Origin: Streptomyces sp. NBC_01237
GTDB lineage: Bacteria > Actinomycetota > Actinomycetes > Streptomycetales > Streptomycetaceae
Reading direction: 5' to 3'
Length of the DNA: 64,000 bases
NCBI RefSeq assembly: GCF_035917275.1
Contig: NZ_CP108509.1
Span: 1,178,001-1,242,000, forward strand
The position numbers and the translations under genes are program-made. Positions 9,270 through 16,591 of this stretch are shown piece by piece. Below the pieces are notes generated by a model. The model was not told the origin of the DNA. It searched no databases and saw nothing but the letters and a program-made list of their open reading frames with translations. Positions within the stretch are counted from its first letter, which is position 1, and each line of letters begins with the position of its first letter.

Positions 9270-10327
9270 TTCTTGTCGAGTACGTCGACGTACGCGTCGA
9301 TCGCCTGCTCGCAGGAGCGCGGACCGCCTGCGCCCCATACCCGCGACGGGAAGGCGTGCGCACGGCCTTCCTTCACGGCCGGGATGGTCTTCCAGATCGG
9401 GTTCTTGGCCAGCGCCGCGACGTACCCGCCGGCTCCTTCGTCATTGGCGTAGAAGAGGTTGGCGTTCCCCACGGCGGTGAGTCCCTCGACATCGGTCTGC
9501 GCGAGGCCGTAGGCGGCATCGACGCCGCCGTCCCCGTGCGCCTTGTTGATGTCCTTGGTCCATGCGGGCTTCATACCGAGCTCTTTGCCTATCTCGGTGA
9601 ACAGGGCGCCGTCACTGTAGGGGCGGACGGTCAGGTTGCCCCCCTGGAGCCAGCCGTCGAAGAACAGGAAGTCCTTCGTCGGCAGGTCGGCGTCGGTGAC
9701 CCGCTTCTTCGCCGTGGCCAGGTGCTGGTCGAATTCCTTGAGCACCTGGTCGGCACGCTCGGTGCGCCCCGTCGCCTTGCCGATCATGCTGAACACTTCC
9801 TGCATGTTGCCGATCGGGTCGGCCGGGTTCGCACCCCGTGTGGCCATCACGGGGACCCCTCGCTTCTCCAGCTTCGCGATGGTCTCGTCGTCGGCGTCGA
9901 AGGCCTCGACGACGATGAGGTCGGGCTTGGCCGCGTAGAGGGTGTCGAGGTCGGGCTCCTCACGGGTGCCGATGTCCGTCACCCCGCCGGGCAGCTTCTC
10001 CGCGCTGACCCAGGTGCGGTACCCCTTCGCGTCGGAGACGGCGGTGGGGGTGACACACAGGGTCAGCGCGTCCTCGATCTGCTGCCATTCCAGGACCGCG
10101 ATCCGTTCGGCGGGCTTGTCGAGCTTCACCTGCCGGCCGACGCCGTCCTTGAAGGAGACGGGCTTCGTCGAGGTGGCCGTGGTGTCCTCGGCACAGCTCT
10201 TCGACGCGGGCGACGCGCTGGTGCCGCCGGCCTCGGTTTTGTCGACATCGGTCGTGCCGCAGGCCGTTGCGGCGAGGAGGACGAGCCCGGTGGAGGCTGA
10301 CGCCGCCAGGCGATGGGCACGGTTCAT
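9266..10327 (-). CDS. Iron-siderophore binding lipoprotein
   Basis: The 353-residue FecB/FhuD-type periplasmic-binding-like protein starts with a lipoprotein signal (LLAATAC, Cys23). A class III substrate-binding domain follows (ERIAVLEWQQIEDALTL, PDLIVVEAFD). The protein would sit on the outer face of the membrane and hand the ferric siderophore to the fused permease, whose start codon overlaps its stop. It is the second gene of the ATPase-lipoprotein-permease operon. The substrate class cannot be decided from sequence alone. Confidence 0.9.
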   Translation of the reverse strand: MNRAHRLAASASTGLVLLAATACGTTDVDKTEAGGTSASPASKSCAEDTTATSTKPVSFKDGVGRQVKLDKPAERIAVLEWQQIEDALTLCVTPTAVSDAKGYRTWVSAEKLPGGVTDIGTREEPDLDTLYAAKPDLIVVEAFDADDETIAKLEKRGVPVMATRGANPADPIGNMQEVFSMIGKATGRTERADQVLKEFDQHLATAKKRVTDADLPTKDFLFFDGWLQGGNLTVRPYSDGALFTEIGKELGMKPAWTKDINKAHGDGGVDAAYGLAQTDVEGLTAVGNANLFYANDEGAGGYVAALAKNPIWKTIPAVKEGRAHAFPSRVWGAGGPRSCEQAIDAYVDVLDKK

Positions 10328-10384
10328 GAAGGGTCCTGCTTTCTTGGGTTCGTTCGCGATGCGTTGGGGGGCGGATGTCCTGCT

Positions 10385-11248
10385 TCAGGAGGAGTGCCGC
10401 CCGAGCGGGTCGATACGGAGACGGCCCGTGCGGGGGTCGGTAGCGACCTCGACACGGATGTCGTAGACCTCGCCGATGTTCTCGGCGGTGAGGACGTCGG
10501 CAGGCGCGCCCGCCGCGTGCACCCGGCCGGAGCGCATCAGGACCAGCGTGTCCGCGACACGGGATGCCTGGTCCAGGTCGTGCAGCACGACCCCGACCGC
10601 GATGCCGTGCTCCTCGACGAGATCGCGTATCAGGTCGAGCGTCTCGATCTGGTAGCGCAGGTCCAGGTGATTGGTCGGTTCGTCCAGCAGCACGACGCCG
10701 GTGTCCTGGGCCAGACAGGCCGCGAGCCAGACACGCTGCATCTCCCCGCCGGAGAGTTCCCCGACCGGCCGGGCGGCCATGTCCCGTACGCCGGTGATGC
10801 CCATGGCGTGGTCGATGGCGGTCCGGTCCTCGGCGGTCTGTCCGCCGAAGCCGGTCCGGTAGGGGTGGCGTCCGAACGACACGACCTCCGTCACCGTCAG
10901 CCCTTGGGGCGCGGGCCTCGACTGGGAGAAGAGGGTGACCTCGCGGGCGAACCGGCGGGGACTGAGCAGGGCCGCGTCACGCTCGGACTGCCCGTCGCGG
11001 GGGCCGAGCGTCACCCGGCCGCCCTCCACTCGGTGCAGTCGGGAGAGCGCTCGCAGCAGCGTGGACTTCCCGCTGCCGTTCGGTCCCACCAGGGCGGTCG
11101 CGCGGCCGGGTTCCAGGGCGATGGAGACACCGTGGACGACGGGCTTGCCGCTGTACCGCAGCACCAGGTCGTGCCCGTTGAGAGCGGCAGCCGGCGCGGC
11201 GCGGCCGACCGCGGGGCGGCCGGCGTGCCGGAAGGGGCTTGTGAACAT
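10385..11248 (-). CDS. Siderophore ABC transporter ATP-binding protein
   Basis: The 287-residue FecE/FhuC-type ATPase has Walker A GPNGSGKS (residues 55-62), signature LSGGEMQR, Walker B VVLLDEPTNHLD and a switch His. It energises the fused permease at 7167. As first gene of the operon it is preceded by a promoter-like -10 and an iron box (11360-11378), so expression is probably repressed by a DmdR/IdeR regulator when iron is plentiful. The ATG at 11248 gives an unusually long, basic N-terminal extension of about 22 residues before the conserved domain; a later start is possible. Confidence 0.9.
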   Translation of the reverse strand: MFTSPFRHAGRPAVGRAAPAAALNGHDLVLRYSGKPVVHGVSIALEPGRATALVGPNGSGKSTLLRALSRLHRVEGGRVTLGPRDGQSERDAALLSPRRFAREVTLFSQSRPAPQGLTVTEVVSFGRHPYRTGFGGQTAEDRTAIDHAMGITGVRDMAARPVGELSGGEMQRVWLAACLAQDTGVVLLDEPTNHLDLRYQIETLDLIRDLVEEHGIAVGVVLHDLDQASRVADTLVLMRSGRVHAAGAPADVLTAENIGEVYDIRVEVATDPRTGRLRIDPLGRHSS

Positions 11249-11359
11249 CGAGGGGTCCGGACGGTCGGAGGGGCAAGGACTGCGGCACCCTCCGTCCGGC
11301 CTTCACCGGCCGGGCCGCGGCTCACCCACGCACGGAGAGAGCACCGTTCGCGGCGAGCA

Positions 11360-11378
11360 CCAACTAAGGGTCACCTAA
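11360..11378 (-). promoter_or_regulatory. Probable iron box for the siderophore-import operon
   Basis: The plus-strand 19-mer matches the Streptomyces DmdR1 box at roughly 13 of 19 positions by eye, best in the half GGGTCACCTAA. It lies next to a -10-like TATAAC (minus strand, 11394-11389), where a bound repressor would block transcription of the ATPase gene at 11248. The other half-site is weak. Confidence 0.6.
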
Positions 11379-11415
11379 CTCCGTGAAGGTTATATTCCGC
11401 TTGCCGAGTCGACAA

Positions 11416-12291
11416 TCAGGAGTTCTGGACACGCGATACGGGATTCCGGACATTCCCGTGACTGCCGTCGGCCGCGCCGAAGAACGCGCCCGGCGTGGTT
11501 CCCATGACCCGCCGGAAGGCCGCGATGAAGGAACTGGGCTGCGCGTAGCCGAGTGTCTCCGAAACCGTCATCACATCGAAGCCTTCGGAGAGGAGCGTCA
11601 GCGCCCGGTGCACACGCAGCATCTGCCGCCACCGCGCGAAGGAGAGACCCGTCGTGTGACGGAACGCACGGGTGACGGTGCGGTCGCTGATCCCCAGCGA
11701 CTGTGCCCACTCCTCCAGCGAGCGGCCGTCGGCGGGATCGTCCAGCAGCGCCTCGGCGATCATGTCGATCCGGTCGTCACCGGGCAGCTGCAGAGCGAAC
11801 TGGCGCTCCGACGGCTGGATCACATCGAACACGACCGACTCCGCCCGCGCCCTGGCCTCCGCGTCAAGATCCTCGCGGGACAGATGGGTCAGCAGCGACT
11901 CGAGCAGCGGCGTCATCGTGATCGCTTTCGGTTCCCCGAAAGCGAACGGCGTGCGGTCGGGAGCGAAGAAGGCGTCATGGAACTCCGCACCGGCCGTCGC
12001 TCTGCCCCCGTGCACCACTCCGGCGGGCATCCACAGACCGCACCCCTCGAACACGGTGAAGACGCGGTCCTCCACCCGGGACGTCAGCGTTCCCCCGCGT
12101 ACCCAGACGAGCTCGTGCAGGGCATGCGCATGCGGCGCCCACTCCGTGGGAACGCGGGGAACCCGGACCCCGGCGACGATGGCGAAAGGGGCTGCCTCCC
12201 CCTCCGGAAGCGCCGCCACCCGGCGCAGGGCGGTACCCGTCTCGCGCCGCCACATCCCGGGGGTCGCCTCACCACAGGACGATCGGACCAT
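11416..12291 (-). CDS. AraC family transcriptional regulator
   Basis: The protein (about 291 residues) has an N-terminal cupin-like sensing domain (HAHALHELVWVRGG, FEGCGLWMPAGVVHGG) and a C-terminal AraC double helix-turn-helix (SLEEWAQSLGISDRTVTRAF, then FDVMTVSETLGYAQPSSFIA). It lies immediately upstream of the siderophore-import operon on the same strand, as many AraC siderophore regulators do, so control of that operon is plausible. The start at 12291 is uncertain; an internal ATG at 12254 has a better ribosome binding site (GGTGAGG). Confidence 0.85.
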   Translation of the reverse strand: MVRSSCGEATPGMWRRETGTALRRVAALPEGEAAPFAIVAGVRVPRVPTEWAPHAHALHELVWVRGGTLTSRVEDRVFTVFEGCGLWMPAGVVHGGRATAGAEFHDAFFAPDRTPFAFGEPKAITMTPLLESLLTHLSREDLDAEARARAESVVFDVIQPSERQFALQLPGDDRIDMIAEALLDDPADGRSLEEWAQSLGISDRTVTRAFRHTTGLSFARWRQMLRVHRALTLLSEGFDVMTVSETLGYAQPSSFIAAFRRVMGTTPGAFFGAADGSHGNVRNPVSRVQNS

Positions 12292-12360
12292 GGGGCCGAG
12301 TCTATCCAGGGCCCCCGCACCGGCACCGGCGCCCCGGGCCGCGAGGGGCCGCCGGACGGG

Positions 12361-12446
12361 CTGGACGCCCCCTGGAGCAGGACCACGCTGCCCGAGCCCT
12401 GCCAGGGCCCAGGTAATCCCTGGACGCCCCCTGGAGCAGGACCACG
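12361..12446. repeat. 27-bp perfect direct repeat
   Basis: A 27-bp sequence at 12361-12387 is repeated exactly at 12420-12446. A short palindrome (GCCCTGCCAGGGC) sits between the copies. It lies between the AraC gene start and the end of the deoxynucleoside kinase gene. No function is evident. Confidence 0.8.
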
Positions 12447-12503
12447 GCCCGCCCGTCGGCTCCGTCCTGGATCTCCCTGTGGGGGCACCCGCGTGGAGCG
12501 GCT

Positions 12504-13166
12504 TCAGACCCGGGGCCCCGCCGCCGTCAGGGCGCCCTTGACCTCTCGCAGCACGCGGGCCGCGTCCTCGGGGTCGTTCACCACATCGGTGTGGTTCATG
12601 TCGACGACGAGCACGTCGCTGGCCGAGTAGTGCGTGTGCACCCAGTCGTCGTAGCCGGACCACAGCGTCCGGTAGTACTCGACGAGGCTCTCGTCCTGCT
12701 CGAAATCGCGGCCCCGCAGCCCGATGCGATGCAGCACCGTCTCGAAGTCCGCCTTGAGGTAGACCATGAGATCGGGTGCCTTGCGGTACGGCAGGCCGTC
12801 GATCTCGCGCATCATCTCGTCGAGCAGCCCCTCGTACACCCGCATCTCGAGGGAGCTGATCCGCCCCAGGTCGTGATTGACCTTGGCGAAGTACCAGTCC
12901 TCGTAGATGGACCGGTCGAGGACGCTGTCGTCCTGCTTGTACGCCTCCTTGATCGAGGCGAACCGTGTCTGCAGGAAGTACAGCTGGAGCAGGAAGGGGT
13001 AACGATTCGCCTGGATCTCCTCGGGGCTCGCCGTGTAGAAGAGCGGGAGGATCGGGTTGTCTTCCACGCTCTCGTAGAAGACTTCACTGCCCAGCTCCTT
13101 GGCGAGCAGCTCGGCCACGCTCGTCTTGCCGATCCCGATCATGCCTCCGACGCAGATCACCGGCAT
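12504..13166 (-). CDS. Deoxynucleoside kinase (dAK/dGK family)
   Basis: The 220-residue protein has the P-loop GGMIGIGKTS at residues 7-16 and a DRS motif (VLDRSIYED) that replaces the ERS of animal kinases, as in bacterial deoxyadenosine/deoxyguanosine kinases. It also has the LRGRDFEQ lid arginines. It phosphorylates salvaged deoxynucleosides in the cytoplasm using ATP. Length matches the family. It stands alone and is divergent from the gene at 13676. Confidence 0.9.
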   Translation of the reverse strand: MPVICVGGMIGIGKTSVAELLAKELGSEVFYESVEDNPILPLFYTASPEEIQANRYPFLLQLYFLQTRFASIKEAYKQDDSVLDRSIYEDWYFAKVNHDLGRISSLEMRVYEGLLDEMMREIDGLPYRKAPDLMVYLKADFETVLHRIGLRGRDFEQDESLVEYYRTLWSGYDDWVHTHYSASDVLVVDMNHTDVVNDPEDAARVLREVKGALTAAGPRV

Positions 13167-13675
13167 ACCTCGCTTCTCCCTGGGGGCTTCTGTTCACGGG
13201 CGGGGGCTGGACACCCCCACCACCGGGACGCGGGTCGGCGGCCACCCGACTCCCCAAGATCTTCATGATCGGCGTCATCCAGGTCCCGGCCGGACCGAGG
13301 TCCCGACGCGCACCGCGCTCCTACGGCCGGACGAACCGTTCCGCAGGTGTCGCGTACCGCGAGGAGCCATCGCCCCGCGGCCGCCCTGAAGCATAAATGA
13401 CGACTCGCCCCACGCAGGCCGGAGCACCGGCGCCCGCCTCCCCCGGCGAGGGCGGGACGCCCCGGAGCGGTGGCGATCCGGACGGCGCGCGGCAGCGCGT
13501 TGTCGATCCCGCGCACCACCCGCGGAGCCGATGTGACCGGACGGAGGCTCCGGTGCGGGCAGGGTGTGCCCGGCCTGTCCCGTCGCGGGCACAGCCTCTC
13601 CGGGCCACGGCTGACACCCTGGGGCCGGGCCGGCAGGAGCCGGGCCCGGTCGCGACCACCGGGAGCAGCGTCGTG
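13167..13675. other. Intergenic region, no gene seen
   Basis: About 509 bp between the divergent deoxynucleoside kinase and the gene at 13676. Open frames exist on both strands, but none has a plausible start, ribosome binding site and recognisable product. Promoters for both flanking genes are expected here, but I cannot name a specific motif. Confidence 0.5.
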
Positions 13676-14425
13676 ATGGCCTTCCCGGCGGAGCCGACCC
13701 GACTGAACACCCCCTACGGAGCCGCGGTGACCATGGAACCCTCGACATACCCCGGACCCGACGTACGTCTGGCACGCCTCGCGAGCGCGGTCGGGCTCCC
13801 GGCCGAGTGGCCCCCGACCGGGGAGTACCTCGACGGTCTCGCGGAGCGGACCGGTCTGCGTACCCACGACCTCCTGCTCGTCGCGGACCTTCCCGTGCCC
13901 GGGACCGCGTGGCTCTTCGACGAGTCGGCCGGCGCGTCCAGTTCCCTGGTGCGGCACTCCCTTGCCCTGCCCGCACCCGCTCGGCAAGTGCTGCGCACCC
14001 GTGCACGCTCCATGACCGCTCCGGTGGGCACGCTCACTCCTTCTCGGCCCCGCGTGCACGCGCACTACCCGCCGGGCTTCGGCTCGCTCCTTCTGCGGAT
14101 GCTCGCGCTCCGTAACCTGAATTGGTCGGGGACGGCCAAGGTGATGTGTCTGATGTCCGGTGTCTGCAAGGCGGCTTCGACCATCGGCGCGGTGGGGCGG
14201 GGCGCCAAGGCGCTCGATGCGGAGACGCTCGACGGCTTCGCCGCGACGCTCGGCGTGCCGGTCGCCGTGCTCGCCGGGCTGACCGGCATCCGCCCGTCGG
14301 CGGAGAGCCGCGCACTCATCCCTGAGGTGGTCGACACGGCCGCGCTGGTCTGGGAGATCCGGCACCTGACCCAGGACCAGGAAGGCCGGCTCACCGAGTA
14401 CGCGGAGGTATTGAACAGGGAGTGA
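13676..14425 (+). CDS. Hypothetical helix-turn-helix-like protein
   Basis: I do not recognise this 249-residue protein as a named family. Its C-terminal third (about residues 160-215, with LDAETLDGFAATLGVPVAVLAGLTGI) reads like a lambda-repressor/XRE-type helical DNA-binding module found in many Streptomyces hypothetical regulators. The middle is of unknown fold. The ATG at 13676 has a GGGAG site upstream; another in-frame ATG at 13733 (MEPSTYPG) is equally possible. The gene is monocistronic and convergent with the secreted B12-binding-like gene, with hairpins between. Confidence 0.6.
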   Translation: MAFPAEPTRLNTPYGAAVTMEPSTYPGPDVRLARLASAVGLPAEWPPTGEYLDGLAERTGLRTHDLLLVADLPVPGTAWLFDESAGASSSLVRHSLALPAPARQVLRTRARSMTAPVGTLTPSRPRVHAHYPPGFGSLLLRMLALRNLNWSGTAKVMCLMSGVCKAASTIGAVGRGAKALDAETLDGFAATLGVPVAVLAGLTGIRPSAESRALIPEVVDTAALVWEIRHLTQDQEGRLTEYAEVLNRE

Positions 14426-14440
14426 AGCCGTCCGGTGGGA

Positions 14441-14466
14441 CGGCCCGCCCGCGCCGCGCGGGCGGG
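14441..14466 (+). terminator. GC-rich hairpin after the helix-turn-helix gene
   Basis: An inverted repeat of the type CCGCCCGCG/CGCGGGCGG lies 15 bases after the stop codon at 14425. It is a likely intrinsic terminator without a U tract. Confidence 0.65.
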
Positions 14467-14559
14467 CGGCACCGCACACAGGTCCAGCCGGACGTCCGGA
14501 GCCCGGCCACGCGGCGGCCGTTGCCCCAGGGCCGTCCGAGGCCGGACGGGCCCGATGCC

Positions 14560-14588
14560 GGGTGCGGCCCCGGTGCGGGGCCGCACCC
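14560..14588 (-). terminator. Terminator hairpin of the intrinsic-factor-like gene
   Basis: A perfect 12-bp stem (arms 14560-14571 and 14577-14588, loop GGTGC) sits just past the stop codon at 14598 on the minus strand. Confidence 0.75.
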
Positions 14589-14597
14589 GGACCGGGG

Positions 14598-16010
14598 TCA
14601 GGCGCCCCAGCGCAGGGCGATGGTGTCACCCACGTTGATCACTCTGTTGCGGGCGGCGGCGGCGAAGGCGGAGCCGTCGACACCGGCCTTCCAGGTGTTG
14701 GAGCCGCTGTTGGCCTTGCCGTTGATGCCGGTGAGGGTGCCGGTGCCCGACGAGGGGGTCACGCTCGTGACGCATCCCGACGGGGTGGCCCCGCTGCCCG
14801 CGGCGTCGAGGACGTCACCGAGGGTGGTGGTGGTAGCGGTGGGTGTGAAGGCCACCGAGCAGACCTTCAGGTTTCCCGCGCCGTCGTCGACGGTGAGGGC
14901 CAACGTGGTGGCGGTGCCCGCGGTGAAGGCGGGCTGGGCGACCCACTGCGGGGCTCCAGGGGTGACCGGGACCGGAGGGGCAGTCGTGAAACCGCCGCCG
15001 ACGACGCCACGCAGAGCGTCGATGGAGGAGTAGGCGGAGGGGCCGGTGTCGGCCGGCTGGTACTTGAAGCCGCCCGCCGGGTTGTACTGGTTGGCGATCA
15101 GGAAGTCGACCGGGGTCTTGCCGCTCGACGTCAGGAAGTCTCCGGTCTGCGGGTTGATGCCGCAGGCGTTCAGGCCCGCGACGCCCCACCCGTTGGAGCT
15201 GGTGTTGACCCCGTACAGGGAGTTGAAGGCACCGGTGCCCGCGATCAGCTTGCCCTTGAGGAAGTTCTTCGCCCGCACCACGTCCGCGTCCGTGTTCGGC
15301 ACGCCGGAGACGCACAGGGCAGCCATCGCGGAGCCGGTCATGTCGACGTCGCCGGGAGCGTTCAGGGCAGTGGGGTCGCCCTCGGCCTTGCTGTAGGTCC
15401 AGCCGCCGTCGACGTGCTGGTTGGCGCGGATGCGCGTGACCATCGAGTCGGTGAGCGCCTGCGGGATACGGTTCGCGCCGCCCTGGGTCTTGGCACCACG
15501 CAGCGCGAGTGCCGCGAAGACGGTCCCGTTGAAGTTGGCGGACGGGCCGAAGTACCCGGCCTCGGCGGTCTGCCAGTGCGCGTAGACGTTCGCGACGAGG
15601 TTCCGCGAGGCCGACACCCGGGCGGGGTCGATACCGGCCGCGTACGCGTTCAGGGTGCCGCGCTCGTAGTCGGTGACCACCGGGGCGCCGGACGGCCAGC
15701 CCGCCGTGGACAGCAGGTTCCGGTAGACGGTCCGGGCGTTCTTCGTGGTGTCGCCGCCGGGGTAGACGTCGACGACCGCGGTGCCGGCGGCGGCGAACGT
15801 GCTGAAGGCCCATTCGTTGGACAGGCCGGAACCGGCGTACGAACCGTCGGCCGCCTGGAGCGACTTGAGGTAGGCGACACCGTTCGCCCTGGACGTGGCG
15901 ATCTGCGCGGGAGACGAGGTCGCGAAGGCGGGCAGCGCGGTGAGAGCGAACGCGCTCAGGGCTGCGGGCACCGCGAGCGCGAGGCGGCGGGAGATACGGG
16001 GACGGGACAT
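14598..16010 (-). CDS. Secreted intrinsic-factor/transcobalamin-like protein
   Basis: The 470-residue protein has a clear signal peptide (cleavage near residue 31). About 300 residues of alpha/alpha-barrel repeats of the prenyltransferase/terpene-cyclase type follow (ANGVAYLKSLQAADGSY, NQHVDGGWTYSK, SSIDALRGV). The C-terminal ~120-residue beta domain is of DUF4430 type: it starts after an AQPAFTAG linker, contains TTLGDVLDAAGSG and ends in INVGDTIALRW. Barrel followed by DUF4430 is the architecture of animal intrinsic factor and transcobalamin, which hold cobalamin between the two domains. A cobalamin riboswitch precedes the gene on its own strand, and a B12 ECF transporter is encoded divergently. 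I infer a secreted B12 (or corrinoid) scavenger. It has no cell-wall sorting signal, so it may diffuse and deliver B12 to the anchored proteins. Confidence 0.85.
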   Translation of the reverse strand: MSRPRISRRLALAVPAALSAFALTALPAFATSSPAQIATSRANGVAYLKSLQAADGSYAGSGLSNEWAFSTFAAAGTAVVDVYPGGDTTKNARTVYRNLLSTAGWPSGAPVVTDYERGTLNAYAAGIDPARVSASRNLVANVYAHWQTAEAGYFGPSANFNGTVFAALALRGAKTQGGANRIPQALTDSMVTRIRANQHVDGGWTYSKAEGDPTALNAPGDVDMTGSAMAALCVSGVPNTDADVVRAKNFLKGKLIAGTGAFNSLYGVNTSSNGWGVAGLNACGINPQTGDFLTSSGKTPVDFLIANQYNPAGGFKYQPADTGPSAYSSIDALRGVVGGGFTTAPPVPVTPGAPQWVAQPAFTAGTATTLALTVDDGAGNLKVCSVAFTPTATTTTLGDVLDAAGSGATPSGCVTSVTPSSGTGTLTGINGKANSGSNTWKAGVDGSAFAAAARNRVINVGDTIALRWGA

Positions 16011-16141
16011 GTCCTGCTCCTGGAATCGGCGGACCCCGGCTGCTCCCGCGCAGGCCGCACGTCACCGCCGTAGGGGCACGGCAGAGCCTGGTCGGAGGGC
16101 CGTGGTCCGGAACGCGTGGTACGGCTTCCTGTACTGCATCG

Positions 16142-16262
16142 CCGTCTGGGCATTCGGGCTCGGAAACGGCCCCCGCCGTCCCACACCGCTGCGCGTCAGC
16201 TCCGGCATCTCACCGGATTCCCCCAAGTGGCAGCCCAGGACGCTACCCGAGTGGTCGAGGGA
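16142..16262 (-). promoter_or_regulatory. Cobalamin riboswitch (minus strand)
   Basis: Read on the minus strand, the leader of the gene starting at 16010 contains the B12-element landmarks in order: GCCACTT, GGGGGAATCCGGTGAGA, CTGACGCGCAGCGGT, a variable stem-loop and GAGCCCGAATGCCC. These correspond to the conserved core of the AdoCbl riboswitch. It should lower expression of the secreted intrinsic-factor-like protein when B12 is present. The ends are approximate. Confidence 0.85.
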
Positions 16263-16344
16263 CCGCCAGCCATCCGGACCGGAACGCGGACCGCACGCAT
16301 CCGGGGCCGGTCCGCCGGGTCCTGTGCCACCTTGACGCGTCCAT

Positions 16345-16475
16345 GGAATCCGTGTTGCACTCCGGCTGATAACTGCTCAACTCCAGGGGAAGCCGGTCGA
16401 ATTCCGGCGCTGACCCGCAACCGTAGGCCCGGGCTCGTCCCGGGTGAGCCGGAATGCCTGGGGCTGGGCCACAGT
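16345..16475 (+). promoter_or_regulatory. Cobalamin riboswitch (plus strand)
   Basis: The leader contains the B12-box series GGGGAAGCCGGTCGAATTC, GCTGACCCGCAACCGTA, a strong GC stem-loop and GAGCCGGAATGCCTG, a very good match to the cobalamin riboswitch core. A TTGACG -35-like element lies at 16332-16337. It controls the five-gene operon that starts at 16592. Expression should be off at high cobalamin, probably by masking the ribosome binding site because no terminator hairpin is obvious. Confidence 0.93.
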
Positions 16476-16591
16476 ACGAAGAGCGCCGTCGCGGATTGCG
16501 GTGTGGTCGTCGAAGCCTCCCCATGGCGAAGGAAGCCGTGCGGGGGCACATCGCCACGCACGCAGCCGCCCGGCAGAGACGAGGGGCCGCG

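Noticed and set aside
12361..12446. CRISPR-like direct repeats
   Set aside because: Only two copies, one spacer-length gap and no cas genes.
14598..16010. Terpene cyclase or squalene-hopene cyclase
   Set aside because: The protein is secreted, has no DxDD or DDxxD catalytic motif, ends in a DUF4430-like beta domain and is controlled by a B12 riboswitch.
16454..16591. Possible earlier start of the wall-anchored protein at an ATG inside the plus-strand riboswitch
   Set aside because: That ATG is part of the conserved riboswitch sequence GGAATGCCTG and would put an unconserved Arg-rich stretch before the signal peptide.
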